From: Peptoniphilus_A sp022767005
GTDB taxonomy: Bacteria; Bacillota; Clostridia; Tissierellales; Peptoniphilaceae
Direction: 5' to 3'
Assembly (NCBI RefSeq): GCF_050315115.1
Contig: NZ_JBNPOJ010000010.1
Span: 1-59,842 of the forward strand
DNA length: 59,842 nucleotides
Shown here: in pieces, positions 25,928 through 35,270 of the stretch
How the letters are laid out: each line of letters opens with the position of its first letter
Numbering within the stretch: the first letter of the stretch is position 1
Made by a program: the position numbers and the translations under genes
Notes under the pieces: model-generated
The model's input: the letters and a program-made list of their open reading frames with translations, nothing else
Told to the model about the DNA's origin: nothing
The model's database searches: none

Positions 25928-27145
25928 TTATTTTTTTATTAATTCAGCAGATGCTGTACCTTCCACAGACTCTTTAGTTATTTTAACGGCTTTGATGTCA
26001 TTTCTCGAAGGAATTTCATACATCACATTCATAATTGTGTTTTCGATAACTCCTCTTAAACCTCTAGCCCCTGCCTTTTTCTCTATCGCCTTTTTTGCAA
26101 TATATTTTAGGGCTTCGTCGTCAAAAATTAATTCAACATCATCAAATTTTAATAGCTCCTTGTATTGTTTTACAAGAGCATTCTTTGGCTTAGTCAAAAT
26201 TTCAACTAAAGCATCTTCGTCTAATTCTTCAAGAGTAATAGTAACGGGAAGTCTGCCAATAAGTTCTGGTATAAGTCCAAACTTTAGCAAATCTTCAGTT
26301 TCGACTTTCTTTAAAATATTTTCTCTGTTAGCTTTTTTGTCTATAAGTTCAGCTCCAAAACCCATAGATGATTTAGCCGTTCTGTTTTCTATGATTTTAT
26401 CAATTCCGTCAAAGGCACCACCAACTATGAATAAAATATTTGTGGTGTCAACTTGAATAAACTCTTGAGAAGGATGTTTTCTTCCACCTTGTGGTGGAAC
26501 ATTGGCAATAGTCCCCTCAATAATCTTCAAAAGTGCTTGTTGCACACCTTCTCCACTTACATCTCTTGTGATAGATACATTTTCAGATTTTCTTGCAATT
26601 TTATCTATCTCGTCGATATAAATAATTCCCTTTTCTGCCCTCTCAATGTCGTAATCGGCATTTTGAATTAATTTCAAAATAATATTTTCAACATCTTCAC
26701 CAACATATCCAGCTTCAGTTAAAGTTGTGGCATCGGCAATTGCAAAGGGAACATTTAAAAGTCTAGCAAGAGTTTGTGCAAGTAAAGTCTTACCTGAACC
26801 TGTGGGTCCAATCATGAGAATATTGGACTTTTGAAGCTCAATATCTGGATTAACTTTTTTTGAAGAAGATATCCTCTTGTAGTGATTGTAAACTGCTACT
26901 GCAAGGGCACGCTTTGCATCCTCTTGTTTTATAACATACTGGTCCAAAATTTTTTTGATTTCAGCAGGTTTCTTTAGTTCAAAATCCCTATCTATTTCAT
27001 GAGAAATTTCTTCTTCTAAAATTGTATGACATCTCTCGATACACTCGTCACAAATATTTACATTAGGTCCGGCGATTAATCTATTCACTTGGTTTTGCGT
27101 TTTGCCACAGAATGAACATCTTAAAATTTCATCTGTACTTGACAT
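25928..27145 (-). CDS. clpX: ATP-dependent Clp protease ATP-binding subunit ClpX
   Basis: 405 residues. N-terminal zinc-binding domain (CSFCGKTQ ... CDECIERC), Walker A 'GPTGSGKTLLAQ', Walker B 'IIYIDEIDKIARK', the pore loop 'GYVGEDVE' and 'LIGRLPVTITLEEL' with the ClpP-binding loop region. It unfolds tagged substrates for ClpP, encoded just upstream (nine bases). Confidence 0.96.
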   Translation of the reverse strand: MSSTDEILRCSFCGKTQNQVNRLIAGPNVNICDECIERCHTILEEEISHEIDRDFELKKPAEIKKILDQYVIKQEDAKRALAVAVYNHYKRISSSKKVNPDIELQKSNILMIGPTGSGKTLLAQTLARLLNVPFAIADATTLTEAGYVGEDVENIILKLIQNADYDIERAEKGIIYIDEIDKIARKSENVSITRDVSGEGVQQALLKIIEGTIANVPPQGGRKHPSQEFIQVDTTNILFIVGGAFDGIDKIIENRTAKSSMGFGAELIDKKANRENILKKVETEDLLKFGLIPELIGRLPVTITLEELDEDALVEILTKPKNALVKQYKELLKFDDVELIFDDEALKYIAKKAIEKKAGARGLRGVIENTIMNVMYEIPSRNDIKAVKITKESVEGTASAELIKK

Positions 27146-27153
27146 ATCTCACC

Positions 27154-27738
27154 TCAAACCCTTTTTTCTAGAACTTTGTCGATTAAACCATATTTTTTTG
27201 CTTCTTCAGAAGTTAGCCAATAATCTCTATCTGTATCTCTTTCGATTTTTTCAAGATCTTGACCAGTTCTTTCAGCCAAAATTTCATTTAATTTTTTTCT
27301 AATTTTTAAAATCTTTTCTGCATTAATTTGAATGTCACTAGCTTGACCTTGTGCGCCACCAGAAGGTTGGTGAATCATAATGTCAGAATTAGGAAGTGCA
27401 AATCTCTTTCCCTTTGCACCTGATGCAAGTAAAAATGCTCCCATAGATGCAGCCATTCCAATACAAATCGTAGATACATCTGGCTTTATATAATTCATAG
27501 TGTCATAAATTGCAAATCCTGCACTTACAGATCCACCAGGTGAATTAATATAAAGTTGAATGTCTTTATTTGGATCTTCAGATTCTAAAAATAAAAGTTG
27601 GGCAACAATTAAATCCGCCATTACATCATTTACTTCGCCACTTGCAAATATAATTCTATCCTTTAAAAGTCTTGAGTAAATATCGTAGGATCTTTCCCCT
27701 CTATTAGTTTGTTCTACTACCATTGGCACTAATGCCAT
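27154..27738 (-). CDS. clpP: ATP-dependent Clp protease proteolytic subunit
   Basis: 194 residues. Serine protease with Ser in 'CIGMAASMGAFLLASG', His in 'SDIMIHQPSGGAQGQ' and Asp in 'ERDTDRDYWL'. Forms the tetradecameric chamber used by ClpX. Sits between tig and clpX as in many Firmicutes. Confidence 0.96.
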   Translation of the reverse strand: MALVPMVVEQTNRGERSYDIYSRLLKDRIIFASGEVNDVMADLIVAQLLFLESEDPNKDIQLYINSPGGSVSAGFAIYDTMNYIKPDVSTICIGMAASMGAFLLASGAKGKRFALPNSDIMIHQPSGGAQGQASDIQINAEKILKIRKKLNEILAERTGQDLEKIERDTDRDYWLTSEEAKKYGLIDKVLEKRV

Positions 27739-27755
27739 TTAATCACATCCTCTGA

Positions 27756-29117
27756 TTATTTGTCTTCTTTATCTTCTTTTACTTCTTCTTTAATTTCTTC
27801 TTCAGTAGTTTCCTTAGGCTCAACAAATTTAACTTTTTCAACAAGAGTATCAATTGCCTTTCTCTTTTGAAGGTCGTCTCTTACAACTTCCTTATTTTGA
27901 TTTAGCATATAATCTCTCATTTTTTCCATGTGTTCCTTGTCGTCTTTAAAGTACTCTTCTACAACTTTGTTTACTTCTTCTTCTATTTCTTCGTCAGTAA
28001 TTTCAATCTTTAAATCTCTAACAAGTGCTTCAATAGCAAGATCATTTTTTACAGTTTTTTCTGCTTCAGGTCTCATTGCCTTTTTGAAATCGTCAAGAGT
28101 TTGACCAATCATCTTGATATAATCTTCGAAGCTAATGCCTTGAGCTCTAAGACTTTGGTCATAGTTTCTAATCATATCGTCAATTTGAGTATTGATCATT
28201 GCTTCAGGAATTTCTGCATCTACCATTTCGCCGATTTTGTCAATTGCTCTTCTTTGTTTTTCCATCTTAGAAGTTGTCTTAAATTCTTCTTCTTTTTTCT
28301 TTCTAATATCAGCTTTAAACTCATCAAGAGTGTCAAATTCAGAAATATCTTTTACAAATTCATTATCAAGTTCTGGAAGTTCTTCATAAGATATGCTATT
28401 TAATTTAATTTCAAATTTTGCGTCTTTTCCTGCAAGATCCTTTTGATGATAATCTTCTGGGAATTTAACAGTAATGTCAAATTCTTCTCCAATTTTGTGT
28501 CCGATTAATTGTTCTTCAAAGCCTGGGATAAATGTATTTGAACCAATTTTAAGGTCTTGGCTTTCAGCTTCTCCGCCTTCAAAATAACTTCCATCAACAG
28601 AGCCTTTGAAGTCGATGTTTACAGTATCGCCATCTTCTACTGCTCTATCATCAACATTTATAATTCTAGCGTTCATAGCTCTTTGGTTTTCAACTTCAGA
28701 ATCAATAAGTTCGTCAGTTACTTCAAGAGTTGGATCTTCGATTTCTATTCCTTCGTAGTCTTTAAGTTCAACTTCTGGTTTAACATCGACAGATACATTT
28801 ACAATTAAATCTTCTTCTTTTTTTACACTTTCTTCATCAATGTCAATATTTGGTTGGTCAACAACTTTAAGGTCTAATTCTTTAACAGCTTTTTCATATT
28901 CACCTGGAAGAATTTCATTAATTGCATCTTCGAAAAATACGTCTTTGCCGTACATGTTTTCGATCATCTTTCTTGGAACATGACCCTTTCTAAATCCTGG
29001 AAGTTGGAAGCGTTTTTTGTTTTTCTTATACACTTCAGTTTCAGCATTTTTTATATCTTCTCTTTTTAAAACAATGTCAAAAAAGACAGTGTTATTCTCT
29101 TTCTTTTTAATTTCCAT
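27756..29117 (-). CDS. tig: Trigger factor
   Basis: 453 residues. N-terminal ribosome-binding domain ('GFRKGHVPRKMIENMYG', the family signature), an FKBP-like PPIase domain (about 160-245, 'FKGSVDGSYFEGGEAESQ', 'GFEEQLIGHKIGEEF'), and a helical C-terminal chaperone domain ending in an acidic E/K tail. It binds nascent chains at the ribosome exit. RBS GGAGG. First gene of the tig-clpP-clpX cluster. Confidence 0.95.
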   Translation of the reverse strand: MEIKKKENNTVFFDIVLKREDIKNAETEVYKKNKKRFQLPGFRKGHVPRKMIENMYGKDVFFEDAINEILPGEYEKAVKELDLKVVDQPNIDIDEESVKKEEDLIVNVSVDVKPEVELKDYEGIEIEDPTLEVTDELIDSEVENQRAMNARIINVDDRAVEDGDTVNIDFKGSVDGSYFEGGEAESQDLKIGSNTFIPGFEEQLIGHKIGEEFDITVKFPEDYHQKDLAGKDAKFEIKLNSISYEELPELDNEFVKDISEFDTLDEFKADIRKKKEEEFKTTSKMEKQRRAIDKIGEMVDAEIPEAMINTQIDDMIRNYDQSLRAQGISFEDYIKMIGQTLDDFKKAMRPEAEKTVKNDLAIEALVRDLKIEITDEEIEEEVNKVVEEYFKDDKEHMEKMRDYMLNQNKEVVRDDLQKRKAIDTLVEKVKFVEPKETTEEEIKEEVKEDKEDK

Positions 29118-29189
29118 TTTATTTGCCTCCTCGCTCTATGGCGTTTTTTAACGTCTCTATATTATAACATAAGTTATTTTAAAAATATA

Positions 29190-29411
29190 TTAAATACCTC
29201 TGTCCTTTAGGATTTTAGAGAGAATTTCCATTTCTTCATCATTAAGTGTAACACCCTTAGACATTTTTTCGTGGTTTGAATCCCATTCTCTCAAATCGTA
29301 CTTTGCTGGTCTGTCGTTAAAGGAAACTTTGTTAAGTTCCTTAGTCCAGCCCTTTGCACTTTCAGATAAAACTCCCAAGTGCTCTGTAATTTCAAATTTA
29401 AAATCGCTCAT
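29190..29411 (-). CDS. YdbC-like, PC4-type ssDNA-binding protein
   Basis: 73 residues. 'FEITEHLGVLSESAKGWTKEL', 'YDLREWDSNHEKMSKGVTL' and 'EEMEILSKIL' match the small YdbC family related to the eukaryotic coactivator PC4 (PF02229), which binds single-stranded DNA as a dimer. The whole protein is that domain. It follows proS by one base, so it is probably co-transcribed. Its cellular role is not established. Confidence 0.82.
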   Translation of the reverse strand: MSDFKFEITEHLGVLSESAKGWTKELNKVSFNDRPAKYDLREWDSNHEKMSKGVTLNDEEMEILSKILKDRGI

Positions 29412-29412
29412 A

Positions 29413-31116
29413 TTACCTAACCTTTTCTATTTCATTTAAAACATTTTTTATTGCATCTTCAAAAGAAATTTCAGAATTTTCCATTTCTTTTCTAGTTGAA
29501 TATTCAACAAATCCTTCAGAAGACTTCTTGCCACAAGTAATTCTTAGTGGAATACCAATTAGGTCTCTGTCCTTAAACTTAACTCCAGCTCTTTCTTTTC
29601 TGTCGTCAAGTAAAACTTCCACACCCTTGTTCTTTAACTCGTCATAAATTTTTTCTCCAAGGGCAACTTGTTCATCATCCTTTACATTTACAATAGTAAC
29701 TATTGCTTCATAAGGAGCAACTGCCATTGGCCAAATTATTCCGTTGTCATCGTGATTTTGTTCGATTATTGCAGTTACAGATCTTGTAATACCAACTCCA
29801 TAAGAACCCATATAGAAATAATTTGCCTTGCCATTTTCATCGAGATAAGTTGCATTAAGAGCCTCTGAATATTTTGTACCCAACTTAAAGATATTTCCTA
29901 CTTCAATACCCCTTGCAAATTTATATTCTTCATCAGTTCCCGGCACTTTGTCGCCTTGAGATACAAGAAGAAGGTCGTCTACAACTTCGCCCTCAAAATC
30001 TCTGCCATAATTTGCATTGATGTAGTGGTAATCTTCTTCATTTGCACCGACAACAAGATTGTCCATTTCAGTAACTCTTTTGTCAAAAATTTTTCTAACA
30101 TCTAAACCAACTGGTCCAGTGTAACCCTTTTTAGACTTTATAGCTTCAATGTCAGACTCTTCCATCATTCTTATGTCGTGTTCAGCAACTCCAGTGTATG
30201 CCACAAGCTTTGCCATATTTAATTCTCTATCTCCTGGGATAAATACTATAACTGGTTCATCTCCAAGCATTAAGTCAACTGCCTTGGCGCATTTTTTTTC
30301 ATCCACATTTAAGAACTTAGCAACTTCTTCAATTGTGCTTGCATTAGGTGTGTGTACCTTTTCTAATTCCTTTTTATCTTCATGTGGTGGCATTACATAT
30401 TCAACAGGAGCCTTTTCTTCAGTTGCTCCAAATTTTCCAGATTCAGAATATACAATTACTCCTTCGCCAGTTTCAGAAAGAGCAATAAATTCATGAGAAC
30501 CAGTGCCGCCCATTGCACCATTATCCCCTTCGACAATTTTATAATCAAGTTCTAATCTGTCAAATATTTTTTCATATGCTTCATACATATTCATGTAAGC
30601 AATGTGAAGAGTTTCAGGAGAAGTGTCAAAAGTATAGGCATCTTTCATAGAAAATTCTCTAGCTCTATTTATACCAAATCTAGGTCTTTTTTCATCTCTG
30701 TATTTAGTTTGAATTTGATATAAATTAAGTGGAAGATCTTTATAACTTTTAACTTCATCGCGGACAAGAGTGGTAAAATATTCTTCCGCAGTAGGTCCGA
30801 GACAAAACTCTCTGTCATTTCTGTCCTTTAACTTAAACATTTCAGGACCAAATTTTTCCCATCTACCAGACTCTTTCCAAATTTCTGCTGGTTGAATGGC
30901 AGACATTAAAATTTCCATTGCACCAGCTTTGTCCATTTCTTCACGGACTATATTTTCAATTTTTCGAATAGATCTATAACCAAGTGGCAAATATGTATAG
31001 ATACCACTAGCAGATTTTCTAATCATACCCGCTCTTAGAAGAAACTTATGAGATGCAATCTCTGCATCTTGTGGATCCTCCCTAAGAGTTGGCATATAAA
31101 GTTTTGATAATCTCAT
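29413..31116 (-). CDS. proS: Prolyl-tRNA synthetase, bacterial type
   Basis: 567 residues, usual length for the bacterial form with an inserted editing domain (about 225-385). Class II motifs: 'LPLGYRSIRKIENIVREEMD' (motif 1 region), 'YRDEKRPRFGINRAREFSMKD' region (motif 2) and 'GSYGVGITRSVTAIIEQN' (motif 3). C-terminal anticodon-binding domain 'WPMAVAPYEAIV'. No T-box leader was recognised upstream. RBS GGAGG. Confidence 0.95.
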   Translation of the reverse strand: MRLSKLYMPTLREDPQDAEIASHKFLLRAGMIRKSASGIYTYLPLGYRSIRKIENIVREEMDKAGAMEILMSAIQPAEIWKESGRWEKFGPEMFKLKDRNDREFCLGPTAEEYFTTLVRDEVKSYKDLPLNLYQIQTKYRDEKRPRFGINRAREFSMKDAYTFDTSPETLHIAYMNMYEAYEKIFDRLELDYKIVEGDNGAMGGTGSHEFIALSETGEGVIVYSESGKFGATEEKAPVEYVMPPHEDKKELEKVHTPNASTIEEVAKFLNVDEKKCAKAVDLMLGDEPVIVFIPGDRELNMAKLVAYTGVAEHDIRMMEESDIEAIKSKKGYTGPVGLDVRKIFDKRVTEMDNLVVGANEEDYHYINANYGRDFEGEVVDDLLLVSQGDKVPGTDEEYKFARGIEVGNIFKLGTKYSEALNATYLDENGKANYFYMGSYGVGITRSVTAIIEQNHDDNGIIWPMAVAPYEAIVTIVNVKDDEQVALGEKIYDELKNKGVEVLLDDRKERAGVKFKDRDLIGIPLRITCGKKSSEGFVEYSTRKEMENSEISFEDAIKNVLNEIEKVR

Positions 31117-31351
31117 ATTACCTCCATAATAAAAGTATTATAATAAATAAAATAAATTTCCACAAGTTTTATGGAAAATCTCATTGCACACTATTTTTAT
31201 TATACTATAAAGGCGCCAATACTTCACAATTTTGTGGAAAAATTTTAGATTTGTGAAAATCATTAGAATATTTTTGAAAAAGTAACAACTAATTTAAAAA
31301 ATCATGTATAATAACTATTTGTTTCACATAAATACATAGGAGGACATAATA

Positions 31352-32341
31352 ATGAAAAAAAGAGATATAGCTGGCATTTTATTTTCAGCTTTAATTGCAA
31401 CTTGTGCCTACTTTTTAGGCAAAATCTTTCCAGTAATTGGAGGACCCGTCTTTGGAATTCTTTTCGGTATTATATTGAATAACTTTAAAAGACCAGAGTC
31501 CTTTGAATCTGGAATAAAATTTACATCAAAAAAGGTACTTCAATTTGCCGTAATACTGCTTGGATTTGGTCTTAACCTTAGCGAAATTATTGTAGTAGGA
31601 AAATCATCACTTTTAATAATTCTTTCCACAATTTCAACTGCACTTATAATCTCCTTTGCCACAGCAAAAATTTTAAAAATCGATTCAGATGTTGCAACAC
31701 TAGTTGGAGTTGGGTCATCAATCTGTGGTGGATCAGCAATTGCTGCAACAGCACCAGTAATTAATGCAAAGGACGAAGACATTGCGACTTCAATCTCTGT
31801 AATATTTTTATTTAATATTATCGCTGCACTAATCTTCCCAACACTTGGCGTAAAACTTGGCATGACTCACACAGGCTTTGGAATGTGGGCTGGGACAGCA
31901 ATAAACGACACATCATCAGTTGTGGCAGCATCAGGAACTTGGTCAACAATGTTTAATGACGACACCGCCCTTAATTATGCAACAATTGTGAAATTAACGA
32001 GAACTCTTGCAATTATTCCAATTACACTTGTACTTGGAATAATAAAATCAAAGGAAAATACAGAAAAAGTTAGCGTGTTAAAATCTTTTCCAACATTCAT
32101 TTTATTTTTTCTACTTGCATCAATTTTCACAACTGTACTTCCACTTCCATCCTCTTTCTTGTCAACAATGAAATTTTTGTCAAAATTTTTTATTATAATG
32201 GCAATGTCTGCAATTGGACTTAATACAGATATTAAAAAATTAATTTCACAAGGAGGAAAGGCAATAGTAGAAGGTGCTCTTTGTTGGATAGGAATAATTT
32301 TTGTGAGTTTAGCAATGCAACAATTGCTTGGCATTTGGTAA
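31352..32341 (+). CDS. YeiH-family putative sulfate exporter
   Basis: 329 residues, about nine to ten membrane segments, UPF0324/YeiH family (PF03601): 'GPVFGILFGIILNN', 'LLGFGLNLSEI', 'GVGSSICGGSAIAATAPVI', 'GTAINDTSSVVAAS' and 'FFIMAMSAIGLNTDIKKL' are the family signatures. The family is annotated as putative sulfate/sulfonate exporters on weak evidence. Monocistronic with its own terminator. Confidence 0.85.
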   Translation: MKKRDIAGILFSALIATCAYFLGKIFPVIGGPVFGILFGIILNNFKRPESFESGIKFTSKKVLQFAVILLGFGLNLSEIIVVGKSSLLIILSTISTALIISFATAKILKIDSDVATLVGVGSSICGGSAIAATAPVINAKDEDIATSISVIFLFNIIAALIFPTLGVKLGMTHTGFGMWAGTAINDTSSVVAASGTWSTMFNDDTALNYATIVKLTRTLAIIPITLVLGIIKSKENTEKVSVLKSFPTFILFFLLASIFTTVLPLPSSFLSTMKFLSKFFIIMAMSAIGLNTDIKKLISQGGKAIVEGALCWIGIIFVSLAMQQLLGIW

Positions 32342-32425
32342 TTTATAGGATTTTTAAATTTAGAAAATTTATTTTATTTGAAATTTTTCATAAAACTTGT
32401 TCATAAGATTTTTTATTTTAATTGA

Positions 32426-32449
32426 AGCAGCCTTAGTGCTGCTTTTTTA
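32426..32449 (+). terminator. Terminator of the YeiH-like gene
   Basis: AAGCAGC, six-base loop, GCTGCTT, T-run. Confidence 0.85.
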
Positions 32450-32461
32450 ACAAAAAGCAAA

Positions 32462-32489
32462 AAAATAAAAGCCCTTTCGAGCTTTTAAA
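32462..32489 (-). terminator. Terminator of the lysine ABC operon
   Basis: AAAAGCCC (32467-32474), TTTC, GAGCTTTT (32479-32486); in the minus RNA the arms pair with one G-U and a T-rich tail follows. Confidence 0.75.
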
Positions 32490-32507
32490 GATTTATTAAA
32501 ATTAAAA

Positions 32508-33236
32508 TTATAAAACCATGGATAAAAATTCTTTTGCCCTCTTAGTTTTTGGATTTGCGAAAAATTCTTTTGAATCTTCGTCTTCTGCTATGACACCTTT
32601 GTCCATGAAGAGAACTCTGTTAGATACATCCCTTGCAAAACCCATCTCGTGAGTTACTACAAGCATTGTAAGCCCTTCCTCTGCAAGAGAACGCATTACA
32701 TTTAAAACTTCATTTACCATTTCTGGATCCAGTGCCGATGTAGGTTCGTCAAAGAGAAGCACTTCTGGATTCATTGCAAGTGATCTTGCTATGGCAACTC
32801 TTTGCTTTTGTCCACCAGATAATGATGCTGGTTTTGCATCTCTAAAGGGATACATCCCTACTTTTTTCAAAAATTCATCTGCAACCTTTATTGCATCTTC
32901 ACGAGATTTTTTTAGAACTTTAACTTGTCCTACGACGCAATTTTCAAGAACAGTCTTGTTGTTAAAGAGGTTAAAAGATTGAAAAACCATTCCCACCTTT
33001 GTCCTGTAATTATTTATAGAAATATAATCTAAAATATTTTCGCCGTGATATTTTATTTTTCCGCCGTCTGGCTCTTCCAATAAATTTATACATCTAAGAA
33101 GTGTGGACTTGCCTGATCCAGATGAACCAATTATTGAAAGAACTTCGCCCTTTTCCACCTTGAAATTTATATCCTTTAAAACTTCATTGGATCCAAAGCT
33201 TTTTTCTAAATTTTCTATTTCAAAAATATATGCCAT
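32508..33236 (-). CDS. Polar amino-acid ABC transporter ATPase, probably for lysine
   Basis: 242 residues. GlnQ/HisP-type ATPase: Walker A 'GSSGSGKSTLLRCINLLE', 'MVFQSFNLF', signature 'LSGGQKQRVAIARSLA', Walker B 'VLLFDEPTSALDPE' and the His switch 'VVTHEMGFA'. Third gene of a binding protein-permease-ATPase operon. The lysine riboswitch at the operon start points to lysine as the substrate. Confidence 0.92.
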   Translation of the reverse strand: MAYIFEIENLEKSFGSNEVLKDINFKVEKGEVLSIIGSSGSGKSTLLRCINLLEEPDGGKIKYHGENILDYISINNYRTKVGMVFQSFNLFNNKTVLENCVVGQVKVLKKSREDAIKVADEFLKKVGMYPFRDAKPASLSGGQKQRVAIARSLAMNPEVLLFDEPTSALDPEMVNEVLNVMRSLAEEGLTMLVVTHEMGFARDVSNRVLFMDKGVIAEDEDSKEFFANPKTKRAKEFLSMVL

Positions 33237-33237
33237 C

Positions 33238-34008
33238 TCACACCTCTTCCTTAAACTCTATTACTTCTGCTGAAGATTGTGAACCATAAATTTTATAAGT
33301 TCCATCTCCATCCATTTTTCTTTCAACAAGCTTCATAAGTTGACTTACTGTAATAGTTAAGAATAAATAAATTAATGCTGTGATGAAAAATACTTCAAAG
33401 TATCTTAAATAAGTTCCAGCTGCCGATTTTGAAATAAAGAACAATTCTGAAACTGAAATTACATTTAAAACTGATGAATCCTTAATGTTTACAATAAATT
33501 CATTCCCCACTGATGGAATTATATTTCTAACAGCTTGAGGAAGTACAATTTCTGTCATTGTTTGCCAATGAGTCATTCCTATGGAAAGTGCGCCTTCAGT
33601 TTGACCTTTGTCAATAGAAATTATTCCGCCTCTAATTATTTCAGCCATATATGCGCCTGTATTTACAGATACAATTATAAGTGCTGAAGGCATTGCCGCC
33701 ATATTCAAATTAAAATATTGAAGGGAACCATAATAAAACATCATAGCTTGTACCATCATTGGCGTTCCTCTAATAACTTGAATATAAATTATAATTATTG
33801 CATTTACAATTTTTAAAACTGCTTTTTTAAAGGCTGAAGATTTTTTATTTACTTTTATTGTTCTAACTATTGCTATTAATAGTCCTATTAAAAACCCAAC
33901 TAATGTGCCAATTACGGCAATTATAATTGTGTTAATAGTTCCCTCAACAAAGAGGGAACCATATTCCTTTATTAAAAATCCTATCCATCCAAAAAAACTT
34001 TCTGGCAT
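33238..34008 (-). CDS. Polar amino-acid ABC transporter permease, probably for lysine
   Basis: 256 residues. HisM/GlnP-type permease with about five segments; 'QVIRGTPMMVQAMMFYYG' and the EAA loop 'EGALSIGMTHWQTMTEIVLPQ' are typical. One permease gene implies a homodimer. It lies one base from the ATPase gene. Confidence 0.9.
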   Translation of the reverse strand: MPESFFGWIGFLIKEYGSLFVEGTINTIIIAVIGTLVGFLIGLLIAIVRTIKVNKKSSAFKKAVLKIVNAIIIIYIQVIRGTPMMVQAMMFYYGSLQYFNLNMAAMPSALIIVSVNTGAYMAEIIRGGIISIDKGQTEGALSIGMTHWQTMTEIVLPQAVRNIIPSVGNEFIVNIKDSSVLNVISVSELFFISKSAAGTYLRYFEVFFITALIYLFLTITVSQLMKLVERKMDGDGTYKIYGSQSSAEVIEFKEEV

Positions 34009-34023
34009 TTTATTCTCCCATAA

Positions 34024-34878
34024 TTATTCGCCAAGTGGTTGATTAGCCACAGCTTCTTCCATTATACTTTGTCTTTCTTTTTCAGAAATTTTTGAAAGTG
34101 CATCATTAACTTTCTTTAAAAGTTCGTCGTTGCCCTTCTTAACTCCTACTGAAATTGATGTATCTTCTTCAGATGCTTCAAATCCCTTTCCCTTTTCAAA
34201 TTCTACAAAAGTTAAGTCCTTATTTGCAGAAGTTGCAGAAAGAGCACCTGGTCTTTCAGAAACATATCCGTCTATCTTTCCACTTCTAAGTGCAACTATC
34301 ATTGCTGGAAAAGTTTCAAGAGCTGTAGATTTATTTACACCTTCAATTTGATCAATTACATCGTAGTGGAAAGTGTTAAGTTGTCCAGTAATATTTGCAC
34401 CCTTAAAATCAGCAAGTGATTTTGCCTTTGCATAAGGTGAATCCTTTTTAACAACTATTACAAGATCTGATGTGTAATAAGTGTTTGAAAAATCAATAGT
34501 TTCTTTTCTTTCAGCAGTTGGACTCATTCCTGCGATAATTAAATCAATTTTTCCTGAAGTAAGTGCAGGAGTAAGGCCATTCCATTCAGTTTTTACTATT
34601 TCAAGCTTCTTGTTCATGGACTCAGCAATTTTCTTTGCGATTTCAACATCATATCCACCAGCGTATCCTCCAGCCGCAATTGGATAACCGTTTTTCTCAG
34701 TTGTTTGCGTCCAGTTAAAAGGTGCGTAATCACATTCCATTCCAACTTTTAAAGTTCCTGAATCCGATGGAGCAGCAGCTGTGCCACCATCTCCCTTTGA
34801 ATTACAAGCTGTTAAAAACATCGTGCTAGCTAAACCTGCAACTAATAAAACTTTTGCTACATTCTTTCTTAAATTCAT
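34024..34878 (-). CDS. Amino-acid-binding lipoprotein, probably for lysine
   Basis: 284 residues. Lipoprotein signal with lipobox 'LTAC' (Cys at about 25). Family 3 solute-binding protein: 'LKVGMECDYAPFNW', 'GYDVEIAKKIAESMNKKLEI', 'GKIDLIIAGMSPTAERKETIDFS' region. First gene after the lysine riboswitch terminator; GGAGG upstream. The riboswitch makes lysine, rather than glutamine or arginine, the best guess for the ligand. Confidence 0.9.
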   Translation of the reverse strand: MNLRKNVAKVLLVAGLASTMFLTACNSKGDGGTAAAPSDSGTLKVGMECDYAPFNWTQTTEKNGYPIAAGGYAGGYDVEIAKKIAESMNKKLEIVKTEWNGLTPALTSGKIDLIIAGMSPTAERKETIDFSNTYYTSDLVIVVKKDSPYAKAKSLADFKGANITGQLNTFHYDVIDQIEGVNKSTALETFPAMIVALRSGKIDGYVSERPGALSATSANKDLTFVEFEKGKGFEASEEDTSISVGVKKGNDELLKKVNDALSKISEKERQSIMEEAVANQPLGE

Positions 34879-34912
34879 AATATACCTCCGTAATTCTCGT
34901 TGGCTATAAAAA

Positions 34913-35139
34913 GTAATAAAAAAACAGTCTGGAAAACCAAACTGTTAAAATGTCTAATAAAATAAGACAAAGTATTTAACTTTAGATAGCTCCCCACATA
35001 TTGTGACAGTCATACAAATATTGTTTGCATGCCCAGCATATTAACTTACCATTAATACACTTCGGCGAAATTTCCTTTCATCTTTCTTCACTGCATGGTC
35101 TTGCTCCGAAAGATTACTGATAAAGCCCGCACCTCTATC
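34913..35139 (-). promoter_or_regulatory. Lysine riboswitch (L box) with terminator
   Basis: On the minus strand the aptamer opens with GATAGAGGTGCG and closes with GGGGAGCTATC, pairing as P1 (35135-35139 with 34985-34989). Inside are L-box marks: 'GCCGAAG', 'GCTGGGCATGCAAAC' and 'GACTGTCAC'. A terminator follows at 34923-34946 (AACAGTTTGG, TTTT, CCAGACTGTT, then T-run), just before the binding-protein gene. Lysine binding should favour termination, so the importer is made when lysine is scarce. This is a structure-level call by eye, with the conserved core strings all present. Confidence 0.88.
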
Positions 35140-35175
35140 GTATTTTTCAATACAATGTATTCAATTGATTTATCA

Positions 35176-35204
35176 ATTATATATAGGAGATTTGCAAAAG
35201 TCAA
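35176..35204 (-). promoter_or_regulatory. Promoter of the lysine importer operon
   Basis: Minus strand TTGACT (35199-35204), 17-base spacer, TATAAT (35176-35181); transcription starts about 30 bases before the riboswitch. Confidence 0.8.
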
Positions 35205-35244
35205 GTGTTTTTTAAATTTTTTCTTAAAAATTTGCAATAAATAA

Positions 35245-35261
35245 GACTCCCCTTGGGAGCC
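35245..35261 (-). terminator. Terminator after the large SLH gene
   Basis: GACTCCC/GGGAGCC with a three-base loop, a G-U pair in the minus RNA, and a broken T-tract. Confidence 0.55.
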
Positions 35262-35270
35262 TCATTAAAA

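Noticed and set aside
25905..26456. 183-codon plus-strand frame over clpX
   Set aside because: It is hydrophobic by virtue of the antisense codons of clpX and has no start signal; it is a shadow.
31117..31351. T-box leader upstream of proS
   Set aside because: The leader is too short and lacks a recognisable T-box antiterminator core and terminator.
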